From contig NZ_CP010310.2 in the NCBI RefSeq assembly GCF_000815105.2, positions 3,162,001 through 3,226,000 of the forward strand: 64,000 nt of DNA, given 5' to 3'. The first letter of the stretch is position 1; each line of letters starts with the position of its first letter. The DNA is from Pandoraea pulmonicola. GTDB taxonomy: Bacteria > Pseudomonadota > Gammaproteobacteria > Burkholderiales > Burkholderiaceae. Below the pieces are notes generated by a model. The model saw only the letters and a program-made list of their open reading frames with translations, was not told the DNA's origin and did not search any database. Below, piece after piece: positions 1-11,550 of this stretch. The translations under genes and the position numbers were made by a program.

Positions 1-1122
1 CCCGTCACCGCGCGCTGGCGCTCCGAGGCCGGCGTGACGCCGCCGCGCCGCGTCGAAGTCGTCGACGACACGCTGACCGCCGACGATGCCTATCACCTCG
101 CCTGCGGCGGCACCGCGTTGCTGTATCGCGGCGATTATCAAAATGCCCGCCAGTTGATGCAGGCCATGGCGCGCCGAATCGACCGCCCGCCCCATCGCCA
201 GCGCCGCAAGTCCGGCGGCAGGGACGCGGCACCCGCTGCCGGCCCGGCGGACGCCTTCCACAAGCACCGCATGGCGCAGGCGCAACGCGCGCGCATTCTC
301 GGCATGGTGCTTATCCCGCTCGAGGGCGACTACGGCATTCCGCTGCGGCGCGCGCCGGACGTGCGCGATGCCTGCACCGAAGCCTGGGGGGCACCGGAGG
401 GGACGCCCTCGGTCGCGTCGCTGCGTGAAATTCTCGGTCTGATCGGCGCGCACGAATGGCGCAAGAAAGGGGTGACGATTCCGGCGCTGGGCGCCTCGAT
501 CCACCCGTGGTATGGCGTGTTCTCGCCCGTGCGCGGCGAGTATCTCGATCTCATCGATCAGGCGCCACTGCCCGACAAGTCGATGGCGTTCGACATCGGG
601 ACAGGTACAGGCGTCATCGCCGCGCTGCTCGCCCGCCGCGGCGTGCAACACGTGATCGGCACCGACCGCGATCCCCGCGCGCTGGCATGCGCCCGCGAGA
701 ACATCGCGCGCCTGGGTTACGAGCGCTCGGTGAAGATCGTGGACGTCGACCTGTTCCCGGAAGGTCGTGCACCGCTCGTGGTGTGCAACCCGCCATGGCT
801 GCCCGCCAAGGCGAACGCGCCCATCGAGCATGCCATCTACGATCCCGACAGCCAGATGCTCAAGGGCTTCCTGAACGGCCTGGCCGCCCACCTGAGCCCC
901 GGCGGCGAAGGCTGGTTGATTCTGTCCGATCTGGCGGAACACCTCGGCCTGCGCACGCGCGAGACGTTGCTCTCATGGATTCACGCGGCCGGGCTGGTCG
1001 TGCTCGCGCGTCACGATGTGCGGCCGCATCATCCGAAGGCCGGGGACGCCAACGATCCTTTGCACGCCGCGCGGCGCGCCGAAGTCACGTCGCTGTGGCG
1101 TCTCGGCGCGCGGCCGGCATAG
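1..1122 (+). CDS. Class I SAM-dependent methyltransferase (5' end cut by window)
   Basis: The reading frame is open from base 1. A GTG at 34 could serve as a start, but the 11 codons before it look coding, so the gene most likely begins outside the window. Counting from that GTG, the SAM-binding motif I (DIGTGTG) is at about residues 187-193 and an NPPW motif at 252-255. NPPW/NPPY is the signature of N- and glutamine-methylating Rossmann enzymes such as PrmC/HemK and RsmC. The first 150 residues are family-specific and I do not recognise them, so the substrate (protein, rRNA or small molecule) is unknown. The next gene converges from the other strand after a 68-bp gap. Confidence 0.85.
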   Translation, partial: PVTARWRSEAGVTPPRRVEVVDDTLTADDAYHLACGGTALLYRGDYQNARQLMQAMARRIDRPPHRQRRKSGGRDAAPAAGPADAFHKHRMAQAQRARILGMVLIPLEGDYGIPLRRAPDVRDACTEAWGAPEGTPSVASLREILGLIGAHEWRKKGVTIPALGASIHPWYGVFSPVRGEYLDLIDQAPLPDKSMAFDIGTGTGVIAALLARRGVQHVIGTDRDPRALACARENIARLGYERSVKIVDVDLFPEGRAPLVVCNPPWLPAKANAPIEHAIYDPDSQMLKGFLNGLAAHLSPGGEGWLILSDLAEHLGLRTRETLLSWIHAAGLVVLARHDVRPHHPKAGDANDPLHAARRAEVTSLWRLGARPA

Positions 1123-1190
1123 ATCGGACGAGCGACGTCAGCGCAACGAACGGACGACCATCGACAACTGTCGATGGCGCGTCCGGCCGC

Positions 1191-2495
1191 TCAACGCGGC
1201 GTCTGGAGATAGGCTGCCGCGGCGTCCGCGGCGACGCAGGCGCTGGCAAAGCAGGCCGTGAGCAGATAGCCGCCGGTCGGCGCTTCCCAGTCGAGCATCT
1301 CGCCCGCAAAGAACACGCCGGGCAGTGCGCGCGCCATCAATCCATCATCGAGCCCTTCGAGCGCCACGCCGCCCGCGCTGCTGATCACTTCCGCGATAGG
1401 GCGCGTGCGCCGCAGCGTCAGCGGCAAGCGTTTGATGCCTGCGGCGAGCGCCGTCGGATCGTTGAACGTGTCGCGCGACAGGCATTCGCGCAGCAGCCCC
1501 GCCTTGACGCCGGCGATCCCCAGCCGGCTTTGCAGATGGCTAGCCATCGAGCGCGAGCCACGCCCGCGCGACACTTCCGCAAGCACTCGCTGCGCCGACC
1601 AATCGGGCAGCAGATCGAGATACACCTGGGCACTGCCGTGGCCAAGAATGGCGTCGCGAATCGGCGCACACAGCGCATACACGAGACTGCCTTCGACGCC
1701 GTGCTCCGAAATCACGAACTCACCCTGCCGCGTCGTGCCGTCAGGCAGCGTCATGGTGACCGACTTCACCGGCTGGCCCGCGAAACGCTCGCGCATGTGC
1801 GGCGTCCAGTCGATCTCGAAACCCGCGTTCGCCGGCCGCAGCGGCGTCACGTCCACCCCATGCGCGCGCAGCCACGGCACCCACGCCGCGTCCGAGCCGA
1901 GCTGCGGCCAACTCGCACCGCCGAGCGCCAGCACCACGGCCTTGGCCCGTACGAGACGCTCGCCCTGCGGCGCCGAGAAGCGCAGATTGTCCGGCCGTGC
2001 CGGCAGGTCGGCCGACCAGCCGAGCCACCGATGCCGCACGTGCAGGCGCACACCGGCCGCACGCAGACGCGTGAGCCACGCCCGCAACAGCGGCGCCGCT
2101 TTCATGTCGATGGGGAAGACGCGCCCCGAAGTGCCCACGAAGGTGTCGACGCCCAGACGATGCGCCCATGTACGCACGTCGTCCGCACTGAAGCGGCGCA
2201 ACCACTGCCCGACCACTGACGCCCGCTTGCCGTAGCGGGTCACGAAGGCGTCGGCGCTCTCGCTATGCGTGAGATTCATGCCGCCCTTGCCCGCCATCAG
2301 GAACTTGCGGCCGACCGACGGCATGGCGTCGAAGACGTCGACGCGCCGACCCGCCGAGGACAGCACCTCGGCCGCCATCAGCCCGGCGGGCCCGGCGCCG
2401 ATGATGGCGACATCGGTGTCGAGCGTGCGGACATTCGGACTGCCGGAGGGGTCGGAGGCAATGGAGGATCGCGAAGCGGCGCTGGATACGGTCAT
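1191..2495 (-). CDS. FAD-dependent oxidoreductase, HI0933/BaiN-like family
   Basis: A 434-residue flavoprotein. The N-terminal dinucleotide-binding motif GAGPAG is at residues 33-38. It is followed by the family motif GRKFLMAGKGGMNLT (about 62-76), and near the C-terminus comes the FAD-contacting stretch FFAGEMLDWEAPTGGY. These three blocks define the HI0933-like group (TIGR03862-type 'NAD(P)/FAD-dependent oxidoreductase'); the physiological substrate of most members is unknown. I chose the ATG at 2495. The frame stays open further upstream, but that part is Arg/Cys/Pro-rich with no domain. The gene stands alone, convergent with the methyltransferase on its left and divergent from the one on its right. 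Confidence 0.88.
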   Translation of the reverse strand: MTVSSAASRSSIASDPSGSPNVRTLDTDVAIIGAGPAGLMAAEVLSSAGRRVDVFDAMPSVGRKFLMAGKGGMNLTHSESADAFVTRYGKRASVVGQWLRRFSADDVRTWAHRLGVDTFVGTSGRVFPIDMKAAPLLRAWLTRLRAAGVRLHVRHRWLGWSADLPARPDNLRFSAPQGERLVRAKAVVLALGGASWPQLGSDAAWVPWLRAHGVDVTPLRPANAGFEIDWTPHMRERFAGQPVKSVTMTLPDGTTRQGEFVISEHGVEGSLVYALCAPIRDAILGHGSAQVYLDLLPDWSAQRVLAEVSRGRGSRSMASHLQSRLGIAGVKAGLLRECLSRDTFNDPTALAAGIKRLPLTLRRTRPIAEVISSAGGVALEGLDDGLMARALPGVFFAGEMLDWEAPTGGYLLTACFASACVAADAAAAYLQTPR

Positions 2496-2864
2496 GCTTG
2501 GGATGGATAACAGGCAGGTCTGTGCGCACGGCGCCCCGGGGAGCGCGCTGGGACGTCGAGCACCGCGGTACAGACGGGTCAGGCATGTCGGACATGCCGG
2601 GCATGCGAGTCGGCACGCGTGACGTCGAAGGTCTGCATTGTCCCATATCGGTGCCACAGCGGTCATTCGATTCGCACCGCGGGCCGATGACACTGGAATG
2701 CGTGGAATGCCGTAAAACGCGTTTCTCGCCTCACAGGGTGAAGGCCGTGCCAAGAAGATTCGACGTCTTTGGCGTTACAATCGCTCCCCCGCTGTTGTTC
2801 ACCCTGCCCCGTGCCCGCGCTGTCGTTGTCGCGCGAGCGCAGAGGCGCCTCCCCGGAGCTTCGC

Positions 2865-3614
2865 ATGTCGTCATCCGATTCCGCGTCGATGGGACGCACC
2901 GCCTACGCCAGTTTCGCCGAACGTTACGCCGAGATTGCCGTCACCAAACCCCACAACGCGCTGTACGAGCGCCCGGCCACGCGTCAATTGCTCGGCGGCG
3001 TCGCGGGCCTGCACGTGCTCGACGCCGGCTGCGGCCCCGGCATCAACAGCGCCTGGCTGGCCGAACAAGGCGCCACGGTGCACGGCATCGACGTCACGCC
3101 CGAAATGATCGAGCTCGCTCGCCGGCGCTGCGAAGGACTGGCCGCCACCTTCGACATACAGGATCTCGCGCAGCCGTTCGCCGCGCTCGAAGCGGCGCGC
3201 TTCGACGCCATCGTGAGCGCGCTGGCACTCGACTATGTGGAGGATCTCGGCCCGACGTTTCGCGAGTTCGCCCGCGTGGCCAAACCGGGGGCGACGCTCG
3301 TGTGGTCGATGGGGCACCCCATGCGCGACTGGCTCGACGAGCGCACGCACCGCAATCGTCCCTACTTCGACACCACCCGTTTCGGGATGTACTGGAGCGG
3401 GTTCGGCGAACCGAAACCGTTCGTGGAATCGTATCGACGCCCGCTCGCCGGCATTCTCAACGCAGCCGCCAACGCGGGCTGGCAACTCGAGCAGATGGTC
3501 GAACCGCTGCCGCAGCCCGAAATGAAGACCATCGATCCGCGGCTCTACAATGAGTTGTCGCAGGTGCCGGCGTTCATGTGCCTGCGTGCGCGGCTCGCGC
3601 CCGCTGCGCGCTGA
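2865..3614 (+). CDS. Class I SAM-dependent methyltransferase
   Basis: A 249-residue protein with the classic motif I VLDAGCGPG at residues 51-59 and an acidic post-motif (HGIDVTPEM). It resembles UbiE/Coq5-like or SmtA-like small-molecule methyltransferases. The C-terminal part contains a conserved-looking stretch (DTTRFGMYWSGFGEPKPF). The start at 2865 is preceded by GGAG at a normal distance. The acceptor substrate cannot be read from the sequence. The divergent neighbour is the flavoprotein gene, and the roughly 370 bp between the two start codons must hold both promoters. Confidence 0.85.
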   Translation: MSSSDSASMGRTAYASFAERYAEIAVTKPHNALYERPATRQLLGGVAGLHVLDAGCGPGINSAWLAEQGATVHGIDVTPEMIELARRRCEGLAATFDIQDLAQPFAALEAARFDAIVSALALDYVEDLGPTFREFARVAKPGATLVWSMGHPMRDWLDERTHRNRPYFDTTRFGMYWSGFGEPKPFVESYRRPLAGILNAAANAGWQLEQMVEPLPQPEMKTIDPRLYNELSQVPAFMCLRARLAPAAR

Positions 3615-3649
3615 CGCGGCGGGACAACGACCGTGGCACGCCGCCCCAG

Positions 3650-3841
3650 TCAGGACTCGTCTTGCGTTCCCCACGGAATGAGCATCGTCGCCGCGGTGGT
3701 CGCCCCCAGGAGGACGGCGGCCACGCCGTAGCGCGAAACTTCGGGGAGATTGAACAGCAGGCCGTGGATGGTGGCAAAGATGCCGCCCAGCATCACGAAT
3801 GCCGCGACGGAGGCAATGAAGACGCGGGTATCGGAGCACAT
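3650..3841 (-). CDS. Small two-helix membrane protein (paralogue A)
   Basis: A 63-residue protein with two hydrophobic segments (about residues 7-28 and 39-55) separated by a short loop. It shares the pattern RV-IAS-AAF, FATIHGLL and ML-PW with the neighbouring gene at 4015-4224, so the two are paralogues. A GAGGTGA ribosome site precedes the ATG. The function is unknown; size and topology suit a small inner-membrane protein. Both copies keep a charged C-terminal tail, shorter here (GTQDES). The high similarity over the first helix and the strong ribosome sites argue that both are expressed. Confidence 0.7.
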   Translation of the reverse strand: MCSDTRVFIASVAAFVMLGGIFATIHGLLFNLPEVSRYGVAAVLLGATTAATMLIPWGTQDES

Positions 3842-4014
3842 ACGTCACCTCGCAACGAGGCCACGTCCGTTGCGAAGCGCTGTGGCGCAGGGATCGGCAA
3901 GCCCGACGGCGCGGGCGTCGTGAGCCCGTGCGGGGCTGCGCGCCCCGGCTGGCTTCGGCGGCGTCCCTCGATTCCAGTGTAGGACGCCCTACGCCAAACA
4001 GTAGGCCGCGCGGC

Positions 4015-4224
4015 TCAGGGTTTGCTGGGAGTTTCGCGATCCTCGTCGCGCGCCCACGGCGTGAGCATCACGACGACGAACAAGATTCCGAACAGAACGG
4101 TGATCACGCCACCGTTCATGACGTTCGACCTGTCGTACAGCAAACCGTGAATGGTGGCGAATGCGCCCGCCAGCGTCATGAAGGCCGCAATCGAAGCGAT
4201 GACGACACGAAATTCCGAGCCCAT
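4015..4224 (-). CDS. Small two-helix membrane protein (paralogue B)
   Basis: A 69-residue protein with two predicted transmembrane helices and a charged tail (DEDRETPSKP). It is about half identical by eye to the 63-residue product of the next gene downstream, including the block FATIHGLL. An AGGAG ribosome site lies just before the ATG. The two genes are in tandem on the minus strand, about 170 bp apart, so each may have its own promoter. I do not recognise the family and assign no function. Confidence 0.7.
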   Translation of the reverse strand: MGSEFRVVIASIAAFMTLAGAFATIHGLLYDRSNVMNGGVITVLFGILFVVVMLTPWARDEDRETPSKP

Positions 4225-4516
4225 GGCGACTCCTTGTAGTTATCGACAATGCGACCGTTCGGACACCGTCTTGCAGCGCCTTCTCGAACGGCAATTTCAG
4301 TGTACGCCGATGACGGAGGTCCGGCCGTTGCGTGGCCACCCTACGCAGCCTCACTTTTGACGCAGATCAACGAGACCGTCCGCTGGGCGATCTCGCGGCG
4401 TTTGACAGCGTTTGACGGCGGAGAATGAGGCGAAGAAGTGGACGGCAAGGCCACCGCCGCGCGGCAGGCGCGGCGTCGTGGTGCGCCCGGAAAGTGTGGC
4501 GAACGGCCGGCGCGGC

Positions 4517-4819
4517 TTATCGCCGCGCCTCTTGACGCTTGGCCTCGCGCACCCAGCGAAAATGGCCGCTGCGCAGCAGCACGGGGCCCGACAGTCCCAT
4601 GGAGAGGTATTGCCTCGTGAGCGCTTGGATGTCGGTACGGCCGTGCTCGAAGGCGTGCAACAGATCGTCGGCACGGGCGGAATAGGCACCGAAATGATCT
4701 TCCAGCGCTTCCGCCGACACCGCGCAATCGATCGGCCGGCCGTTGACGACGACGGCAAACTCGATCGTCAGATCTTCGTAATTGAACACGGGTCGGTGAT
4801 CCGGAAATTCGATTTGCAT
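4517..4819 (-). CDS. DUF1488 family protein
   Basis: A 100-residue protein starting at an ATG at 4819. The pattern MQIEFPDHRPVFNYEDLTIEF followed by V-VNGRPIDCAVSAEALEDHFG is what I know from DUF1488 proteins, which are small, soluble, of unknown function and common in Burkholderiaceae, usually 85-100 residues. The frame is open for 24 more codons upstream, but the ATG at 4819 begins directly with the family N-terminus. It is a single gene with no obvious operon partner. Confidence 0.72.
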   Translation of the reverse strand: MQIEFPDHRPVFNYEDLTIEFAVVVNGRPIDCAVSAEALEDHFGAYSARADDLLHAFEHGRTDIQALTRQYLSMGLSGPVLLRSGHFRWVREAKRQEARR

Positions 4820-5109
4820 GGCGGCACCCCCGGTTGGACGAAATGACGCGATCGACGTGTCGGCCGACACGTTCCATCCAGCATAGTGCATCGCTGCAGA
4901 TTGGGAAAATCGCGTCGCTTATCGGTTCGTCAACGGCGATTGGCGAAGGTTCAGTTCTGCGTTTGATTGGAGAAATTACATCAAAAAATCAATATAACCA
5001 ATTGTTTTACTTGAAAATCAAGCCGACATGCAAATGCAAAACACTTCCAGCTACCCGCTCCCGCTCATGGAGGTTCCCAACGATTCACCGGGTGGATTTG
5101 CTGCCGCCA
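4820..5109. other. AT-rich intergenic gap
   Basis: This 290-bp gap lies between the 3' end of astB and the start of the DUF1488 gene. The middle part (about 4960-5040) is strikingly A+T-rich against the surrounding GC-rich coding DNA. It must hold the promoter of the DUF1488 gene and the end of the astDB transcript. I see no convincing hairpin with a T-tract, no ORF with codon bias and no known motif. Confidence 0.5.
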
Positions 5110-6474
5110 CTATGCATCCCGCTGAAACGGGTAAAGATCGCTGCCCAGACCGAGCAGGCGCGTGAGTTCGTCGAGCGCGGTGCGACATTCGTCGAGCAGA
5201 GCCGGGTCAGCCAAATCGTCCACCGCCAGCCGGTCGCGGTAATGGCGCGTCACCCAATCGGTCAGCGCGGCATAACGCGCGTCATCGACCCACAATCCCG
5301 CGTTCGCCGCCCTGCGCTCCTCGTCGGTGAGCACCACGCGCAAGCGCAGGCACGCGGGACCGCCACCGTTGCGCATGCTCTCGCGCAGGTCGAACACATG
5401 CAGCTCGCGGATCGGCCCGCCGCTCGCCACCAGCGACTCGAGATAGCGCCACACCGCCGGACGCTCCCGGCACTCCTGCGGCACGACCAGCCGCATCCCC
5501 CCACCGGCTTCCGGCGTGCGAGCGAGCAGTTGGCTGTTGAAGAGGTAGCTGCCCACGGTGTCTTCGAGGGAAACGTCCTCGGACGTGACTTCGATCACCT
5601 CCAGCGCCACACCTCGGACGGTGAGCCGCTCGCGCAACGCCGCCAATACGGCTGGCTGATCGACGAAGGCCTGCGCGTGACAAAACAGCACATTGCCGTT
5701 GCCGACCGCGATCACGTCGTTGTGAAACACGCCGGCGTCGATGGCGTCGGGATGCTGCTGTGCAAAGACCACGTCGCCCTCCGACAGGCCGTGCAGACGC
5801 GCGATCGCCTGACTCGCCTGCAAGGTCTGACGCGCGGGAAACCGGCGCGGCACGGGCGCACTCGCGAGATCGTCGCGGCCATACACGAAAAATTCGACAC
5901 CGCGCTCACCGTAGGCGCCACAGAAGCGCGTATGGTTGGCCGCCCCCTCGTCGCCCAACGACGGCCAACCCGGCAGCGCGTCATGGTGAGCAAAGCGCGA
6001 CTCGTCGGGAAAGGCGGCGCGCAGGATGCGCGACGTCGTCTCGTGTTCGATCGCGCGGTGCAGCTTGCTGCACAGGTTGGCCGAGGTGAAATGCACACGG
6101 CCGTCGGCCGTATCCGCCGACGGGCTGACCGTCGCGGCATTGGCCGTCCACATACTCGCCGCCGAACTGGCCGCGCCGAGCAATCCCGGCGCCGTGCGGG
6201 CGGCATCGCGGATGACCGCGCGATCGTCGCCCGAGAAGCCCAGCGTGCGCAGCAAGGCGACCGACGGGCGCTCCTGCGGCGGCAGCACGCCCTGTGCGTA
6301 GCCCAGGTCGGCCAACGCCTTCATCTTCGCAAGCCCCTGCAACGCCGCCTCGCGCGGATTCGACGTGCGGTTGGCGTTGTTCGCCGAGGCCACGTTGCCG
6401 AACGACAAACCGGCGTAGTTGTGGGTGGGGCCGACCAATCCGTCGAAGTTTGCTTCGAGGGCAAAACGCGTCAT
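5110..6474 (-). CDS. astB: N-succinylarginine dihydrolase
   Basis: The second enzyme of the arginine succinyltransferase pathway: it converts N2-succinylarginine to N2-succinylornithine, CO2 and two ammonia. At 454 residues it is close to E. coli AstB (447). The amidinotransferase-fold catalytic triad is visible: Glu176 in DEGAANH, His251 in FHNDVI and Cys375 in [12 protein letters not shown]. The N-terminal [16 protein letters not shown] is also typical. The ATG at 6474 gives the family N-terminus; the longer open frame to 6534 adds only an unconserved stretch. It lies 66 bp downstream of astD on the same strand, so the two are probably co-transcribed. Confidence 0.95.
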   Translation of the reverse strand: MTRFALEANFDGLVGPTHNYAGLSFGNVASANNANRTSNPREAALQGLAKMKALADLGYAQGVLPPQERPSVALLRTLGFSGDDRAVIRDAARTAPGLLGAASSAASMWTANAATVSPSADTADGRVHFTSANLCSKLHRAIEHETTSRILRAAFPDESRFAHHDALPGWPSLGDEGAANHTRFCGAYGERGVEFFVYGRDDLASAPVPRRFPARQTLQASQAIARLHGLSEGDVVFAQQHPDAIDAGVFHNDVIAVGNGNVLFCHAQAFVDQPAVLAALRERLTVRGVALEVIEVTSEDVSLEDTVGSYLFNSQLLARTPEAGGGMRLVVPQECRERPAVWRYLESLVASGGPIRELHVFDLRESMRNGGGPACLRLRVVLTDEERRAANAGLWVDDARYAALTDWVTRHYRDRLAVDDLADPALLDECRTALDELTRLLGLGSDLYPFQRDA

Positions 6475-6540
6475 GTCAAATCCTGAAAAAAGCAGAAAAC
6501 AAACCCTTGGGCCTCCGACCGCAGCTTGCGGCATCGCGCA

Positions 6541-9223
<2,683 letters not shown>

Positions 9224-9342
9224 TCCGGTCCAGGGGGCCCGCGTGCGGCGGGCCGCGCTCCGAAACGCCGTCGGAGACGCCCTACGCACAAACGCGGCTG
9301 AACGTCTTCAAACGTCTGTCGGAGTGTCGTCACCACGCAGGG

Positions 9343-11421
9343 ATGCGGGTAGCATCGCCCCTTCTTTTCATCAACGAGAAGGCGCCTGGCGAGGCATCCG
9401 CACCGAGCGCTGCATCGCTCCGACCCGCCACCGACGACATGCCCCACGGTTTATTTCGTTCCCTGACCTGCCGCGATCGCTCCACGAGTTTCAGCGCCGA
9501 CGCGCCCGTCCTTGCACCGCACTCCGCGCGGCATCGGAATCTCGCACTCGACCTCACCGTGGTACAGCAGAAGATGGCCACCCCGGCCTCCCACGTCAGT
9601 ATGAAAGTCGACATCAATGGCAACACGCGGCGCGCAGCGCCCGGATGTGTCGAATTCGCCCTCGTCGCCCGACATGTCACCAACTCGCGCCCAGGCAGCG
9701 ACGGCGCCCTTGCCAGCAGCCGCGCCGAAAACGGTGACGCCTTTGCCCGAGCGCGGCACATCTACGCAGCGCTGCGCGACGAAATCGCCGCGCCTGCGTT
9801 GCGCAGACGCACGCACACGACGCAGGTTGCGAAGGGGCACGTCCCCTCGCCCCGCGGCGCGCGACGCGCGGCGGCCCAGGAAGACGCCATCATGTCGCTG
9901 CCGTGGTACGAGGCGCTGCAGCCACACCTGCGTGCCGAAGCGCAAGCCCTCGCACAACGCGGACTCGACGTGGGCGAAGTCCGTCGTCGCTTCGACGCGC
10001 TCATGCGACACGAGCGCCCGGGCCTGTCGCTGCGATCGTTGCGCGTGGGCACGGAACGCGATGCGCTGCCGTTCGCCGTCGGCTCCGCCCTGATCGCGCT
10101 CCTCGTCGACAGCGTGGATCCCGAGCGTACGCAGTCTGCGATGTGGCCGGCGGTGGAGGCTACGAGCGTCGTTTTCATCAATTTGCTGGGGATGGCTCGC
10201 TTCAACGCGTGCTATCCGGCGCTGCGCAGGAAGGTGCAGCGAATCACGCCGGCGCAGGGCCAGGAGGCGCTGAGCTGGATGCTCCGTCACCCTGCGCGCG
10301 AGGTCGTCGCCCATGTGCTGGGGTTCGTGTTCTGTTACGGCGTGATGCGAAACGGCATGCGGCTGGGCGTGGAGGCGGGACTGTCCGCCGCGCTGCCGGG
10401 TGTGATGTCGCATCGGTTCGCGAACACGATACATGCCGGGCTGGAAATTCTTCTCGCCCCGATTCCCGGCATGCTGTTGTTGCCGATGATCGAACGTATC
10501 GGCATGCCACCGGAAGACGCGCGCCTGGAGCTCCTTATCCAGGATCGGTTTGCGGATCTGATCACCGGAGCCGGCGTGCAGCCCGGTGTCGCGACGCCGG
10601 GCTGCTGGTCCGTCTTCTGGCAGAACCTGAGGCTTCTTCTGGGCTCGGGAGCGCCGCGCGCGATATGGCTCACGCTGACCTTGGGCTTCTATTTTCTGTC
10701 GTCGTTGCGCGAAGGCGCCTGCACCGCCTCTTTTACCGACGACGATGCATTGCCGTTCGCCGGGAACTCGACCCCTTTCGATGCACCGTCCGTCGACGAC
10801 GGCACGGGCATCGACTGGCACGTGCAGGCACTCCTCGCGGTGATCTACGGCACGATCGCGACGGCCCTCGGCCTACAGGGAGTGTCGTCCCGACACGAGG
10901 ACATCAGCTCGGCACACACGCGGCGGCGCGGGCGGCCGAAGATCAGCACCATCACCATGACTTCGCAAGCGGACTCCGGCCACTCGTCCGCGAGCTCGTT
11001 CTCCGGCATGACCGTTGATCACGGCGATCCGCTCGGCGACGGTGGCGACGCTTCTGGCGGCACATCTGCCGACAGGTCTTTCGGCGACACATCGGGCGAT
11101 ACGTCGGGTGACGATATGGTCTTCCTGTCGATAGGCGAAACATCTGGCGCCTGCACGCAGGCCGGCTGTCGGACAGCGCCCGACGCCTCTGCGCGTTCGT
11201 CGCCCTCGGCGCACGCCACGCGGCCGGCACACTCGGCGCGTCGACACGGGACGGCAGTCGCACCGGCCGACATTCCGCGGCGCCGGGTGGGCGCCGCGGA
11301 CGATCCTGGCAGCCCCAACGATCCGCAAGCGTCGGGAGACCCAGGCAACCCACGTGACTCAAGCGGCCGCACGGTGGTTACCCCCGCCGGCAGCCTGTCC
11401 GATTTGACGACACCTTTGTGA
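9343..11421 (+). CDS. Large hypothetical protein with hydrophobic core and low-complexity tail
   Basis: I do not recognise this 692-residue protein. Residues 1 to about 185 are Ala/Arg/His/Thr-rich and probably disordered. Residues about 185-520 look folded, with several hydrophobic segments (for example around AVGSALIALLV, VLGFVFCYGV, ILLAPIPGMLLLPMI, AIWLTLTLGFYFLSS and ALLAVIYGTIATAL), so it may be a membrane or membrane-inserting protein. Residues about 525-692 are Ser/Gly/Asp/Thr/Pro-rich with short DTSGD repeats. High G+C at third codon positions supports real coding, clearest from about 9895. The start is uncertain: ATG 9343 has a poor ribosome site, and 9439 or 9604 are alternatives. 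No operon partner is evident. A secreted or surface protein is only a guess. Confidence 0.55.
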   Translation: MRVASPLLFINEKAPGEASAPSAASLRPATDDMPHGLFRSLTCRDRSTSFSADAPVLAPHSARHRNLALDLTVVQQKMATPASHVSMKVDINGNTRRAAPGCVEFALVARHVTNSRPGSDGALASSRAENGDAFARARHIYAALRDEIAAPALRRRTHTTQVAKGHVPSPRGARRAAAQEDAIMSLPWYEALQPHLRAEAQALAQRGLDVGEVRRRFDALMRHERPGLSLRSLRVGTERDALPFAVGSALIALLVDSVDPERTQSAMWPAVEATSVVFINLLGMARFNACYPALRRKVQRITPAQGQEALSWMLRHPAREVVAHVLGFVFCYGVMRNGMRLGVEAGLSAALPGVMSHRFANTIHAGLEILLAPIPGMLLLPMIERIGMPPEDARLELLIQDRFADLITGAGVQPGVATPGCWSVFWQNLRLLLGSGAPRAIWLTLTLGFYFLSSLREGACTASFTDDDALPFAGNSTPFDAPSVDDGTGIDWHVQALLAVIYGTIATALGLQGVSSRHEDISSAHTRRRGRPKISTITMTSQADSGHSSASSFSGMTVDHGDPLGDGGDASGGTSADRSFGDTSGDTSGDDMVFLSIGETSGACTQAGCRTAPDASARSSPSAHATRPAHSARRHGTAVAPADIPRRRVGAADDPGSPNDPQASGDPGNPRDSSGRTVVTPAGSLSDLTTPL

Positions 11422-11550
11422 CGAAGTGTTGCAGCGCACTTGCCGTGACTGCCCCGGCATGGCATCTTCCTTCACGAGCGCGCCCACTGCGCATGAAAAA
11501 TCCGCCGGACGCGCCTTTTCGGCGCGCCGCCCCCGCCTGCTGGAGCGCCT

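Noticed and set aside
3634..3650. Possible sigma-54 promoter (TGGCACG near 3634)
   Set aside because: No TTGCA element at the required spacing.
4834..6486. A 550-codon plus-strand frame opposite astB
   Set aside because: Antisense to astB, whose catalytic residues are intact. No domain in the plus-strand product.
9451..10821. A 456-codon minus-strand frame opposite the large hypothetical gene
   Set aside because: Composition is Arg/His/Gln-rich with no motif, and the plus-strand frame has the better codon pattern and hydrophobic segments. It is kept as a reminder because neither product is recognised.
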